A stretch of DNA of 64,000 nt from Saprospiraceae bacterium. Lineage in GTDB: Bacteria; Bacteroidota; Bacteroidia; Chitinophagales; Saprospiraceae. The translations under genes and the position numbers were made by a program. The stretch is from NCBI GenBank assembly GCA_021298335.1, contig JAJTEZ010000001.1:1-64000 (forward strand). Direction: 5' to 3'. The stretch's first letter is position 1. Each line of letters opens with the position of its first letter. Below, one piece after another: positions 27,703 to 37,567 of this stretch. Under the pieces are notes generated by a model, which was not told where the DNA came from, searched no databases, and was given only the letters and a program-made list of their open reading frames with translations.

Positions 27703-27866
27703 ATATATTATCTTATTTGGCAGCGAAACATGAAACAAATGATAAAGTTTTTAGAAAAAATGACGAATTGTCACTTAAATGGTAAAATTAACGCCAAAAT
27801 GGCGGTGTTTTTCAATTGGATACAAATTTGATGCTGCGTTATCGAAAACAAACACAACCCATCATC

Positions 27867-30545
27867 ATGAATTACGATCAATTTACCATCCATGCCCAGG
27901 AGTCATTAAGCAAGGCTCAGCAAATCGCTGCTTCTCTCGATCAACAGACTGTGGATACGGCTCACCTGATCAAAGGCGTCTGGGAAACAGACGCCAGACT
28001 GACAGAGTTTTTATTCCAGAAAGCAGGAATCAATACACCGGCACTTGAGAAGGCTATTTCGCAACAATTGGAAAAATACCCGAAGGTACAAGGCTCCGAA
28101 AAGCAGTATCTCACCCATGATGCAAACAAAGCATTGAGTAATGCAAAAAAGGCCATGGCTGAAATGGGTGATGAGTTTGTTTCTACCGAATTACTGATTC
28201 TGGGGATTTTGGATGGCAATGACCAGACATCCAGGATATTGAAAGAGGCAGGTTTAACCAAGGAACTGCTTAAAAAGGCCATCCTGGAATTGCGGAAAGG
28301 AGCTCGCGTCAAAAGTCAGGCTGCGGAAAACCAATATCAGGCCTTGAAAAAGTATGCACAGGATCTGAATGAAATGGCAGAAAATGGCAAACTGGATCCG
28401 ATCATAGGAAGGGATGAGGAAATCAGAAGAATTTTACACATTCTTTCCCGAAGGAAGAAAAACAATCCCATTTTACTGGGTGATCCCGGTGTAGGGAAAA
28501 CCGCCATTGTTGAGGGTATCGCATGGCGAATTGTAAGCCAGGACGTACCGGAAAATCTAAAATCCAAAAGACTGTTTACACTGGATATGGCGGCGCTGAT
28601 TGCCGGTGCCAAATATAAAGGTGAGTTTGAAGAGCGCTTGAAGGCAGTCATCAACGAAGTCATAGCCTCGGAGGGAGAGGTGATTCTGTTTATAGATGAA
28701 ATTCACACTTTGATAGGTGCCGGAGGAGGCCAGGGAGCTATGGATGCAGCCAACATACTCAAACCGGCATTGGCCAGAGGCGAACTGCGAACCATTGGGG
28801 CAACTACTCTCGATGAATATCAAAAATATTTTGAAAACGATAAGGCCCTGGTTAGGAGATTTCAGACTGTCACGATTGATGAGCCAACTGTAGAGGATAC
28901 GATTTCCATACTGCGGGGCATCCAGGACAAATATGAAGTCTATCATAAGATCGGCATCCTTGACGAGGCACTGATTGCGGCAGCAGAACTATCACACAGG
29001 TATATTTCAGAACGAAAACTACCCGACAAAGCTATTGATTTGATTGATGAAGCAGCTGCAAAACTCCGCCTGGAACTCGATTCTGTTCCCGAAGATGTCG
29101 ATGAGATGGATAGAAAATTGCGACAGCTTGAGATAGAAAGGGAGTTTATCAAAAAGGAAAATGATGAAAAAAAGCTGTCAGCCATCGTTGAGCAAATTGA
29201 AAATACCAGAGAAAAGCTGGATTCTCTGAAAGCAGCTTGGCAATCGGAAAAAGAAATTGTGGATACAATTCAAAATATTAAGAAGCAGATTGAGCAACTG
29301 GAATACGAAGCGCAAAAAGCAGAGCGGGAGAGTGATTTTGAAAAGGTTGCACGTTTGAGATATGGCGAACTCAAGGAAAAGGAAATTCAGCTTCGTGTGG
29401 CAAATGAAAAACTGGAACAGCTCCCGGAACAAAGCAGATTTACCAATGAAGTAGTAAAGGCGACAGATATTGCAGATGTGATCAGCAAATGGACAGGCAT
29501 TCCGGTTTCCAGAATGATGCAAAGTGAAAAAGAAAAATTATTGTTGCTGGAGGCAGAAATAGGAAAAAGGCTGATTGGACAAAAAGAAGCAGTCCAAGCA
29601 GTGTCAGATGCCGTAAGAAGAAGTCGTGCCGGATTGCAGGACGAGCACAAACCGATTGGTTCATTCCTTTTTCTTGGTCCCACAGGAGTAGGTAAAACAG
29701 AGCTCGCAAAGGCACTGGCAGAGGTATTGTTTAATGACGAGGCTTCAGTAACGCGCATTGATATGAGCGAATATCAGGAAAAACATTCGGTATCCAGACT
29801 CGTAGGCGCACCTCCGGGATATGTGGGATATGATGAAGGAGGCCAACTCACAGAAGCGGTACGAAGGAAACCATATTCCATCATTCTTCTCGATGAAATT
29901 GAAAAAGCACACCCGGATACCTTCAATATTTTATTGCAGGTTCTGGACGATGGTAGGTTGACGGATAATAAAGGTAGGGTTGCCAACTTTAAAAACACGA
30001 TTATCATCATGACGTCAAATCTTGGAGCAGACCGGATTTTGGAGAACTTTGAACAGCTAAAGGACGAAGACCAGTATTCGAGGACAGAAATCATTGAAAC
30101 TACCCGTCTGGAGCTGCTTGAAATGCTCAGGGAAAGAATGAGGCCGGAATTTTTGAACCGCATCGACGAAAAAATCATGTTTTTACCTCTCACAAAGAAG
30201 GAAATACGCAAAGTGGCAGAGCTCTTGATTGCCAAACTCACCAGGAATCTGGGCAAACAACAGATTACACTAGAGTTTACAAAATCCGCCATGGACTTGA
30301 TGGTAGATCTGGGTTATGAGCCTCAATATGGAGCCAGGCCAATGGCCAGAGTGATCCAGAAGGAAATCGTCAACGAACTGGCAAAAAGTGTATTAAGCAA
30401 TCGGTTTGGTCCTGGAGACCATGTGATTATAGATACAGACAACCAGGGGTTTCTCTTCTACCCGGAAAGGAAATCCTCAGGCAAAGAAGCAATCGAAGGT
30501 CCTTCTCTGCTGGATACGTTTGAAGAACCGGAGACGGACAAATAG
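27867..30545 (+). CDS. clpB: ATP-dependent disaggregase ClpB
   Basis: Hsp104/ClpB chaperone that with DnaK rescues aggregated proteins. I choose ATG 27867 (MNYDQFTIHAQESL), the usual beginning; upstream in-frame ATGs at 27816 and 27831 precede it with unconserved residues. That gives 892 residues: N-domain, NBD1 (Walker A GDPGVGKTA about residue 206, Walker B LFIDEIHT), coiled-coil middle domain (about 410-530, the feature that separates ClpB from ClpA/C), and NBD2 (GPTGVGKTE about 603, arginine-finger region). The terminal ~30 residues are acidic and longer than in E. coli ClpB. A hairpin 26 bp after the stop is a likely terminator. Confidence 0.97.
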   Translation: MNYDQFTIHAQESLSKAQQIAASLDQQTVDTAHLIKGVWETDARLTEFLFQKAGINTPALEKAISQQLEKYPKVQGSEKQYLTHDANKALSNAKKAMAEMGDEFVSTELLILGILDGNDQTSRILKEAGLTKELLKKAILELRKGARVKSQAAENQYQALKKYAQDLNEMAENGKLDPIIGRDEEIRRILHILSRRKKNNPILLGDPGVGKTAIVEGIAWRIVSQDVPENLKSKRLFTLDMAALIAGAKYKGEFEERLKAVINEVIASEGEVILFIDEIHTLIGAGGGQGAMDAANILKPALARGELRTIGATTLDEYQKYFENDKALVRRFQTVTIDEPTVEDTISILRGIQDKYEVYHKIGILDEALIAAAELSHRYISERKLPDKAIDLIDEAAAKLRLELDSVPEDVDEMDRKLRQLEIEREFIKKENDEKKLSAIVEQIENTREKLDSLKAAWQSEKEIVDTIQNIKKQIEQLEYEAQKAERESDFEKVARLRYGELKEKEIQLRVANEKLEQLPEQSRFTNEVVKATDIADVISKWTGIPVSRMMQSEKEKLLLLEAEIGKRLIGQKEAVQAVSDAVRRSRAGLQDEHKPIGSFLFLGPTGVGKTELAKALAEVLFNDEASVTRIDMSEYQEKHSVSRLVGAPPGYVGYDEGGQLTEAVRRKPYSIILLDEIEKAHPDTFNILLQVLDDGRLTDNKGRVANFKNTIIIMTSNLGADRILENFEQLKDEDQYSRTEIIETTRLELLEMLRERMRPEFLNRIDEKIMFLPLTKKEIRKVAELLIAKLTRNLGKQQITLEFTKSAMDLMVDLGYEPQYGARPMARVIQKEIVNELAKSVLSNRFGPGDHVIIDTDNQGFLFYPERKSSGKEAIEGPSLLDTFEEPETDK

Positions 30546-30570
30546 GAGCTCAATTCAGCAAAATAATTGA

Positions 30571-30599
30571 AAAGGGTCAGGCAATTTGTCTGGCCCTTT
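30571..30599 (+). terminator. Hairpin terminator after clpB
   Basis: A 13-bp stem starting AAAGGGTCAGG, with two G-U pairs, closes a 3-nt loop. It begins 26 bp past the clpB stop. The T-tract is short (CCCTTTCC), so termination may be partial. Confidence 0.6.
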
Positions 30600-30645
30600 C
30601 CATGTTCAGAAAGCACCATAAGATAAGACTTTCTGTAAAAAACAC

Positions 30646-30653
30646 TACTTTTG
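30646..30653 (+). promoter_or_regulatory. Candidate -7 box for ileS
   Basis: TACTTTTG, an exact TAnnTTTG match lying 51-58 bp upstream of the ileS ATG and just after the clpB terminator hairpin. No clear TTG -33 element. Confidence 0.45.
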
Positions 30654-30703
30654 CTCTCGTTTTTCTCACAAAAGGGGTCTTTTTAAGGCTAAAACACAGA
30701 TAA

Positions 30704-33700
30704 ATGGCAAGATATAATGACGAGCTAAAGCAGCTGAATCTACCACACATAGATGAGATCATTCGTAATTTCTGGGAAGAAAATCACATTTTCGAAAAAA
30801 GTGTCAACCAACGCCCCGAAGACAACAGATTTGTCTTTTTTGAAGGACCTCCCTCGGCCAATGGTAAACCAGGAATCCATCATGTGATGGGCAGAGCCGT
30901 CAAGGATTTGTTCTGCCGATATCAAACAATGAAGGGAAAGAGGGTCGAACGAAAAGGGGGATGGGATACCCATGGCCTTCCAATTGAGCTTAGCGTTGAA
31001 AAAGAACTTGGAATTACCAAGGAGGATATTGGCACGACAATTACAGTAGAGGAATACAACGCCAAATGCAGAGAAACGGTGATGCAATACAAGGATTTGT
31101 GGGATGATATTACCCGTAAAATGGGCTACTGGGTTGACCTCAACGATCCTTACATCACATTCAACAACGAATACATAGAATCTGTCTGGTGGTTGCTTTC
31201 CAGCTTGTATCAAAAAGGATTGCTCTACAAAGGCTATACTATACAGCCATATTCTCCTGCAGCTGGCACCGGATTAAGTTCACATGAGCTCAATCAGCCA
31301 GGGTGTTATAAGGATGTATCAGATACCACCGTGATTGCACAGTTTCTTACAAAGCAGGAATCATTGCCTTCGTTTTTGCAGGATCTGGGTGATATCTATA
31401 TTCTTGCATGGACGACAACACCGTGGACACTGCCATCAAATACAGCACTGACTGTGGGCCCTAAGATAGAATATGTTCTTGTCAGAACATACAACCAATA
31501 CACTTTCAGGCCTGTAAATGTCGTTCTGGCGAAAGCGTTGCTAGACAAAACCTTTTCTGGAAAGTATGTCGCCGTGGATTCAGCAGACCAACTTTTGTCT
31601 TTTCACCAGGACGACAAGAAGATTCCATATTTCGTGCACAATTCCTTTATGGGACATGACCTGATAGGAATACGTTATGAACAGTTGCTGCCGTATGCTT
31701 TGCCTTATCAGAATCCCGAAAATGCGTTTCGCGTGATTGGCGGAAATTTTGTCACAACTGAGGACGGCACCGGTATTGTCCATACTGCCCCCACATTTGG
31801 TGCAGATGATGCCAGGGTAGCAAGAGAGGCTATCCCTGAAGTTCCTCCAATGCTTGTTCTTGACCAGAATGGCAATGCGGTTCCATTGGTCGATCTCCAG
31901 GGCCGATTCAGACCAGAACTAGAGCAAATCGGCGGAAAATATGTAAAAAACGAGTATTACGAAGAGGGCAAGGCCCCTGAAAAATCGGTCGATGTTGAGA
32001 TTGCCATTCGTCTAAAGGAGGAAAACAAGGCCTTCAAAGTGGAAAAATATGTGCACAACTATCCTCATTGCTGGCGCACGGACAAACCTGTTTTATATTA
32101 CCCATTGGACAGCTGGTTTATCAAGACGACAGCCCTGAAGGAAAGAATGATTGAGCTAAATGCAACGATCAACTGGAAGCCCGCACACACAGGTGAGAAA
32201 CGATTTGGAAACTGGCTTGAAAATCTGAACGATTGGAACCTGTCCAGATCAAGATACTGGGGCATTCCGTTGCCCATCTGGAGAACGGAAGATGCTTTAG
32301 AAGAAACATGCATAGATTCCATAGAAACTCTAGGTAAGGAAATACAAAAAGCCAATAATCTTTTTGGTCTCAACCAGTCTGTTCCAGCTGATTTACACCG
32401 GCCTTTTATCGACCAGATCATACTGGCATCACCTTCCGGAAAGGAGATGAAACGTGAACTCGACCTGATTGATGTTTGGTTTGATTCGGGAGCCATGCCG
32501 TATGCCCAGTGGCATTATCCAATGGAGCAAACACAGAAAATTGATGAAGGGCTGGCATTTCCTGCAGACTTTATTGCAGAAGGGGTAGACCAGACAAGAG
32601 GATGGTTTTTTACCCTCCACGCAATCGCCAGTATGGTCTTTGACAATGTTGCCTTTAAAAACGTTGTGTCAAATGGCCTGGTTCTGGATAAAAATGGAGT
32701 AAAAATGTCAAAAAGACTGGGCAATGTGATTGATCCATTTGACACGATTGCTCAGTATGGAGCTGACGCTACGCGCTGGTACATGATTTCCAATGCGCAA
32801 CCCTGGGACAATTTGAAGTTTGATCTGGACGGAATTGATGAAGTACGAAGAAAGTTTTTTGGCACTTTGTTCAATACCTATTCGTTTTTTGCACTCTATG
32901 CAAACATTGACGATTTTAGGTATGCAGAGCCTTCTGTACCACTAAAGGACCGCCAGGAAATTGACCGCTGGATACTTTCTTTGCTCCATTCCCTGATTGA
33001 AAGTGTAGATCGGGAATATGCTAACTACGAACCCACCAATGCTGCACGTCTGATTATGACATTTGTAGACGAACATTTGAGCAACTGGTATGTGCGTTTG
33101 TGCCGTCGGAGGTTCTGGAAAGGCGAATACTCTCAGGATAAAATCGCAGCCTACCAGACTTTGTATGATTGCCTGGTTGTGATTTCTAAACTGATGGCCC
33201 CGGTTGCCCCTATGTTTGCTGACTGGCTTTTTAAAAACCTGAATGCAGCTACTGGAAACGAACAAAGCATCTCAGTACATCTTTCTGATTTTCCGGTGGT
33301 CCAGACAGAAACCATCGACAGAGTACTGGAGCAGCGAATGGATTACGCGCAGCGAATTTCTTCACTGGTGTTGTCAATCAGGAAAAAAGAAGGCATTCGG
33401 GTTCGTCAGCCGCTGACAAAAATTCTGTTGCCCATACTTCATCCCGAATACATAGCTCAGGTAGAAGAAGTCAAGGAACTGATTCTCTCAGAAGTGAACG
33501 TAAAACAGATAGAGTACATAACTGATACCGAAGGTTTTATAACAAAAAAAGCAAAAGCAAATTTTAAAACTTTGGGCAAAATCCTTGGCAAACACATGAA
33601 AGCAGGCGCGCAGGCAATTGCCGACATGACGCAGCAGCAAATTTCAGCGCTTGAAAAATCAGGAGGTTTTACCCTGACATTTGAGGGAGATGAATTTGTT

Positions 33701-34063
33701 TTAACACAAGAAGATGTGGAAATAAGCTTTGATGAAATTCCCGGCTGGCAAGTGGCTGTTGACAAGGACATTACAGTAGCACTGGACATCACACTTTCGG
33801 AGGCGCTCTTGGCAGAAGGTATTGCCAGGGAAATTGTAAATCGAATCCAAAACATCAGAAAAACCAGGGACTTTGCGGTGACAGATAGAATTGTCGTTGA
33901 AATTCAATGGAATGAAACTATTGAGCAGGCTGTGGAGATGTTTGGTGAATACATTCAAAATGAGGTTTTGGCAAATCAGCTGGTAATCGGTGATGCCGGG
34001 GAAGGAGAAATGGTTGAAATTACTGAGGATATGCAGCTGCGCATCTTTGTCAGGCAGGCGTAA
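30704..34063 (+). CDS. ileS: Isoleucyl-tRNA synthetase
   Basis: 1119 residues, the long form usual in Bacteroidota. The class I signature HIGH appears as GIHH (about residue 56, in SANGKPGIHHVMG). The editing (CP1) domain includes the TTTPWTLPSNTA motif. KMSKR is at about residue 667 (GVKMSKRLGN), and the tRNA-binding anticodon domain follows with DEHLSNWYVR. It charges tRNA-Ile and edits misacylated valine. The C-terminal extension (about 900-1119) matches the eukaryote-like IleS type, which can confer mupirocin tolerance; that consequence is inference. It has its own -7 box upstream and is convergent with the glycosyltransferase gene. Confidence 0.97.
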   Translation: MARYNDELKQLNLPHIDEIIRNFWEENHIFEKSVNQRPEDNRFVFFEGPPSANGKPGIHHVMGRAVKDLFCRYQTMKGKRVERKGGWDTHGLPIELSVEKELGITKEDIGTTITVEEYNAKCRETVMQYKDLWDDITRKMGYWVDLNDPYITFNNEYIESVWWLLSSLYQKGLLYKGYTIQPYSPAAGTGLSSHELNQPGCYKDVSDTTVIAQFLTKQESLPSFLQDLGDIYILAWTTTPWTLPSNTALTVGPKIEYVLVRTYNQYTFRPVNVVLAKALLDKTFSGKYVAVDSADQLLSFHQDDKKIPYFVHNSFMGHDLIGIRYEQLLPYALPYQNPENAFRVIGGNFVTTEDGTGIVHTAPTFGADDARVAREAIPEVPPMLVLDQNGNAVPLVDLQGRFRPELEQIGGKYVKNEYYEEGKAPEKSVDVEIAIRLKEENKAFKVEKYVHNYPHCWRTDKPVLYYPLDSWFIKTTALKERMIELNATINWKPAHTGEKRFGNWLENLNDWNLSRSRYWGIPLPIWRTEDALEETCIDSIETLGKEIQKANNLFGLNQSVPADLHRPFIDQIILASPSGKEMKRELDLIDVWFDSGAMPYAQWHYPMEQTQKIDEGLAFPADFIAEGVDQTRGWFFTLHAIASMVFDNVAFKNVVSNGLVLDKNGVKMSKRLGNVIDPFDTIAQYGADATRWYMISNAQPWDNLKFDLDGIDEVRRKFFGTLFNTYSFFALYANIDDFRYAEPSVPLKDRQEIDRWILSLLHSLIESVDREYANYEPTNAARLIMTFVDEHLSNWYVRLCRRRFWKGEYSQDKIAAYQTLYDCLVVISKLMAPVAPMFADWLFKNLNAATGNEQSISVHLSDFPVVQTETIDRVLEQRMDYAQRISSLVLSIRKKEGIRVRQPLTKILLPILHPEYIAQVEEVKELILSEVNVKQIEYITDTEGFITKKAKANFKTLGKILGKHMKAGAQAIADMTQQQISALEKSGGFTLTFEGDEFVLTQEDVEISFDEIPGWQVAVDKDITVALDITLSEALLAEGIAREIVNRIQNIRKTRDFAVTDRIVVEIQWNETIEQAVEMFGEYIQNEVLANQLVIGDAGEGEMVEITEDMQLRIFVRQA

Positions 34064-34068
34064 ACTAC

Positions 34069-34944
34069 TTATTTCCTGGCGAGGATGTAATTTTTATAGT
34101 TAAAGTCAAGGCCCAGATTGTCCCGAAGCCACTCTTTGGTTCGCTCTTTGAGCGAAAGGGAGTTTTTGCTTAAATCAAAGTCAAACGCCCAGTTTGCTTG
34201 CTGAATTCTGTCCTGCATCACCAGCGGGTGTTCACCGTCAAACCTGGCAAGACGATCAATGCCGGAGTAGTCAAACTCATCTGCTTTGGCGACATGTTTG
34301 TCGACCCATCCGTCTGAATGCCATAGTTTTTGAAAACTTCTTTGTTTTGCCTGCATGGAGGCGGGAGGTTTGACCCAGCCATAATGATATATATATGCAT
34401 CAATGGGTTTGACTACCAGCATTTTGTTGTTTCCCATCCGAAACCCCTGGGCATCGCGAAACGAGTAAATCGAAGGATTGTTTCTCACCACACGGATTTC
34501 ATGCCTGTACCACCGAGAGGATGTGCCCACATAATCGTAGGAACCATAAAAGTGCAGGTACTTGAACAACAAACCATCAATCTTCCGGTCATGCAGGTTT
34601 TCTTCCATGGCTTTTTTGACCGTATCGTGGTATTTTTCATGAAGCACTTCATCTCCCTGGATGTAAAAGCACCAGTCACTTTCTTTTTGTATCGCCCGGA
34701 AGGCTTTGTTTGTCTCTTCAGCCAACACCCGACCTCCTTCACGGAGGCCTTCATCCCATGTTGTGTGTATGATTTTTAGCTTTGGAGATGAGATACTTTG
34801 CAATAATTCAAGCGTTCCGTCTTCGCATAGGCCCAGCGCGACCACAAATTCATCACATATAGGAAGTACTGATTGAATCGCCTCCACAATCGGATAATCA
34901 AACTCTACAGCATTGCGTATAAAAGAGAATCCACTGACCTTCAT
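34069..34944 (-). CDS. Glycosyltransferase family 2-like protein
   Basis: 291 residues. It starts with MKVSGFSFIRNAVEFDYP and EAIQSVLPICDEFVVALG, a beta-strand/loop pattern of GT-A glycosyltransferases of the kind that begin ISGFxxIRN. An acidic motif, YIQGDEVLHE (about residue 98), probably replaces the usual DXD. Four His/Tyr/Trp-rich segments follow (HFYGSYDY, YHYGWVKPP). No membrane segments. A role in surface glycan synthesis is likely from the family, but acceptor and sugar are unknown. It is divergent from the TPR gene, and its stop lies 5 bp from the ileS stop. Confidence 0.7.
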   Translation of the reverse strand: MKVSGFSFIRNAVEFDYPIVEAIQSVLPICDEFVVALGLCEDGTLELLQSISSPKLKIIHTTWDEGLREGGRVLAEETNKAFRAIQKESDWCFYIQGDEVLHEKYHDTVKKAMEENLHDRKIDGLLFKYLHFYGSYDYVGTSSRWYRHEIRVVRNNPSIYSFRDAQGFRMGNNKMLVVKPIDAYIYHYGWVKPPASMQAKQRSFQKLWHSDGWVDKHVAKADEFDYSGIDRLARFDGEHPLVMQDRIQQANWAFDFDLSKNSLSLKERTKEWLRDNLGLDFNYKNYILARK

Positions 34945-34988
34945 TTGTTGAGATTTGTTTGATGGGAGTGCAGAATATGTGAATCTTG

Positions 34989-34996
34989 TAACTTTG
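34989..34996 (+). promoter_or_regulatory. Candidate -7 box for the TPR gene
   Basis: TAACTTTG matches TAnnTTTG and lies 57-64 bp upstream of the TPR protein start in the divergent gap. No TTG at the best distance. Confidence 0.4.
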
Positions 34997-35052
34997 CAGA
35001 CACAAAAGTTGTTAGACCATAGAAATATTCAGTTGAAAACCCAAAGGTACAC

Positions 35053-36747
35053 ATGATGAAGGGTAAAATAAGAGATATTGCAGTTTTTTTGATCGTATGT
35101 TTGATAGGCGTATCTGTTTACGGACAACAAAAATCCAGACTGGCAACAGAGTATTATAATGCCGGAGAATTTGAAAAGGCAGCGCAGCTTTTTGAATCCC
35201 TCTATAGGGAAACCCCTGCCAACAAAACCTATTTTAACTGGTATATTACCTGCCTGCTGGATATGAAAGACTATGTTACTGCAACCAGAATTGTGCAGCA
35301 GGAATTGAAAAAAAATCCGGCCGACGTCGCATTGTATGTCACAAACGGCAGCATTCTTGAACGGCAAGGCTTTTTAGAGAAGGCTAATGAAGATTATAAA
35401 AAGGCAATTCAAAATCTACCAGCCGATGTCACCAGTGTCACAAATCTGGCGGGCACATTTACAAATCTGGCCAAATATGATCTGGCGATAGAAACGTATC
35501 TGAAGGGAGAGAAACTGGCCAATACAGAAAATTTGTATGTTTATTATCTTGCTGACCTGTACCGTCGGCAAGGGGATATCAAAAACATGATAAAATACTA
35601 TCTGATTACGGCAGAACGGGAAAACAATCCCACAAACGTACAGACAAGCTTGCAGCGATTTTTAGGAGAGGCCGACTATCTTGAACTGCAAAAACAACTT
35701 TACCTCAAAGTGCAGGAAAAACCCGATGCACCAGTCTTTGGCGAATTGCTTCTTTGGACGTTTTTACAAAAGAAGGAAAATGAAAAAGCCCTGAGACAAG
35801 CCAAAGCCATGGACAGGCAATTTGATGAAAATGGTTCCAGAGTATTCACACTGGCAGAGACATTTTACAAGGAAAAAGATTACACCAACGCCATTGAAGG
35901 ATATAACTATCTCATACTACAGCATGGAAAAGGATCCGGCTTATATCTTGAAGCAAGACGGGGTCTATTGAACAGTAAAAAGAATCGGGTAACAGAGAAT
36001 TTTACCTACAGCAAGGAAGACTTATTTTCATTAAAAAATGAGTACCAGGTTTTTTTGCAGGAAATGGGCCAAAACACTCGCACGGCCTACATCATGCAGG
36101 AATATGCCGAGTTTGAAGCGTTGTATGTAAACGAACTTGACACGGCGATTCAAATTTTGGAAGAGTTAAAATCTTTTGGGGGTTTAAACCCTGAAATTCT
36201 GGCAACGGCAAAGCTTTCTTTGGGCGATTACTATCTGATGAAAGGAGACCGATGGGAAGCCAGCCTCTTATTTAGTCAGGTAGATAAAGACTTTAAGGAG
36301 GGTGACGCGATTGATATGTCAGTATTTATTCTGGACAATCTGGGCATGGATACCACAGAAGCAACGTTGCGTTTATATGCCACTGCTGATTTACTTGTGT
36401 TTCAAAACCGCTTTGAGGAAGCACTCCAAAAACTTGATTCCATCAAAATATTGTTTCCCGACCATAGTCTGGACGACGACGTCTTATATTCCAAGGCGCA
36501 GATTTATCAGAAATTGCGCAAAACGCAGGAAATGATTGCCATGTACCAGGCCATCATTGATACCTATCCGGAGGAGATCAGGGCGGATAACGCCTTGTTT
36601 GAGCTGGCTGAATTTTATGAAAAGGCTATGAAGGATACAGAAAAGGCCAAGGCCCTGTATGAAAAAATTTTTCTGGAATACACGTCCAGCACCTATGCTG
36701 TGGAAGCCAAGGCCCGGTACAGGAGGCTCAGGGGAGATTCTTTGTAG
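35053..36747 (+). CDS. Secreted TPR-repeat protein
   Basis: 564 residues with a signal peptide (IAVFLIVCLIGVSVYGQQ). At least eight tetratricopeptide-like helical repeats follow, recognisable from segments such as AAQLFESLYRETPANKTY, NEDYKKAIQNLPADV and AIEGYNYLILQHGKG. The C-terminal third again shows TPRs (YPEEIRADNALFELAEFYE, KALYEKIFLEYTSS). Such proteins usually serve as periplasmic or outer-membrane scaffolds; the exact partner is not evident. Two ATGs (35053, 35056) are equally plausible starts. The following small ORF begins 61 bp after the stop and may be co-transcribed. Confidence 0.85.
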   Translation: MMKGKIRDIAVFLIVCLIGVSVYGQQKSRLATEYYNAGEFEKAAQLFESLYRETPANKTYFNWYITCLLDMKDYVTATRIVQQELKKNPADVALYVTNGSILERQGFLEKANEDYKKAIQNLPADVTSVTNLAGTFTNLAKYDLAIETYLKGEKLANTENLYVYYLADLYRRQGDIKNMIKYYLITAERENNPTNVQTSLQRFLGEADYLELQKQLYLKVQEKPDAPVFGELLLWTFLQKKENEKALRQAKAMDRQFDENGSRVFTLAETFYKEKDYTNAIEGYNYLILQHGKGSGLYLEARRGLLNSKKNRVTENFTYSKEDLFSLKNEYQVFLQEMGQNTRTAYIMQEYAEFEALYVNELDTAIQILEELKSFGGLNPEILATAKLSLGDYYLMKGDRWEASLLFSQVDKDFKEGDAIDMSVFILDNLGMDTTEATLRLYATADLLVFQNRFEEALQKLDSIKILFPDHSLDDDVLYSKAQIYQKLRKTQEMIAMYQAIIDTYPEEIRADNALFELAEFYEKAMKDTEKAKALYEKIFLEYTSSTYAVEAKARYRRLRGDSL

Positions 36748-36808
36748 GGGCGAGAGGAACTGTAATTTCATCGAATACCCATTGTCCAGAATTACACTAT
36801 CCCGATTG

Positions 36809-37228
36809 ATGCCACTCTTTCTGAAACACGGACGTTCAGAAGGAGTGTTTGGGTTAATACGGGAAATTATTGTACTCCAATGTAAGTTGGACAACCTGGA
36901 TGAACAGGACTTTTATTTTCAAAAAGGGCAGGAAAACCATCGCGACCGACTCGAATCGTTGAAAGAAGAATACGCACGGCTTCTTGAAATGATCAACAAT
37001 AATGGCGTTCATTTCTTTTTGGAACAGCTTGCTGGTAAAGAAAACGACATCCGGAAAATCACCTCAAAACGTGGGATAAGTACCCATGATCAAATTGCAT
37101 TGCGTGCATTGCAAGACCAGATTGAAGAATATCAAAACATCCTGCACATCAAGGGAAAACTTGGCGGACTAAAGCCCATAGACGAATTCATGTCTAACGA
37201 ATACATATTGAAAGAGATTTTTTCTTAA
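36809..37228 (+). CDS. Unknown small helical protein
   Basis: 139 residues from ATG 36809. The open frame extends further upstream into the TPR gene, but that part has the Pro/Gly/Arg composition of an out-of-frame reading. The protein appears almost wholly alpha-helical and charged, with likely coiled-coil stretches (HRDRLESLKEEYARLLEMINNN and QIALRALQDQIEEYQNIL, each part of longer helices), and lacks signal or membrane segments. I do not recognise a family. The codon composition looks coding and no other frame is open. The 5' end is uncertain. It is followed by the longest repeat-bearing gap in this part of the window. Confidence 0.5.
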   Translation: MPLFLKHGRSEGVFGLIREIIVLQCKLDNLDEQDFYFQKGQENHRDRLESLKEEYARLLEMINNNGVHFFLEQLAGKENDIRKITSKRGISTHDQIALRALQDQIEEYQNILHIKGKLGGLKPIDEFMSNEYILKEIFS

Positions 37229-37567
37229 CTATGCAAAAGACCTGAAAACGCCACCATTTGTGAACAAACTCACAAAAAAGCATAACCAAAAATGATTACA
37301 TTTCAAAATAGCGCTATTTTGGAAAAAAATGCACCAAAGATTTTTAAAAGACAAAATCTTGGAAAAAATGAATTCGGGCAAGGCAATTTTTTTAATTCGT
37401 CCGAGGCAGGTGGGAATGGGCAGAAACAAAAACCAAAAACCTGTCAAAAACATTTACTGAATCATATCAATCTGTCAACAAAATAATTCTAAGAAGCAAT
37501 TTCAGAAAATTTGTGATTATTAATCACCACCGGAAAACGTGGCCATACAATAAACAAAAACAAACGG
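37229..37567. repeat. 339-bp gap with two tandem inverted repeats
   Basis: No convincing gene; a 64-codon ORF at 37292-37486 is Asn/Lys-rich and looks accidental. The first inverted repeat is an exact 18-bp palindrome at 37304-37321 (CAAAATAGCGCTATTTTG). The second has arms at 37334-37344 and 37353-37362, 10 bp paired with one bulged A. Each right arm runs straight into the same tail, TTGGAAAAAA(A)TG. The gap lies between the unknown helical protein and the DUF4286 gene. The repeats could be operator sites for a dimeric regulator or RNA hairpins; neither has a clean T-tract. Confidence 0.55.

Noticed and set aside
37292-37486. 64-codon ORF in the gap before the DUF4286 gene
   Set aside because: Asn/Lys/Gln-rich translation of an AT-rich repeat region; it includes the second inverted repeat and looks accidental.
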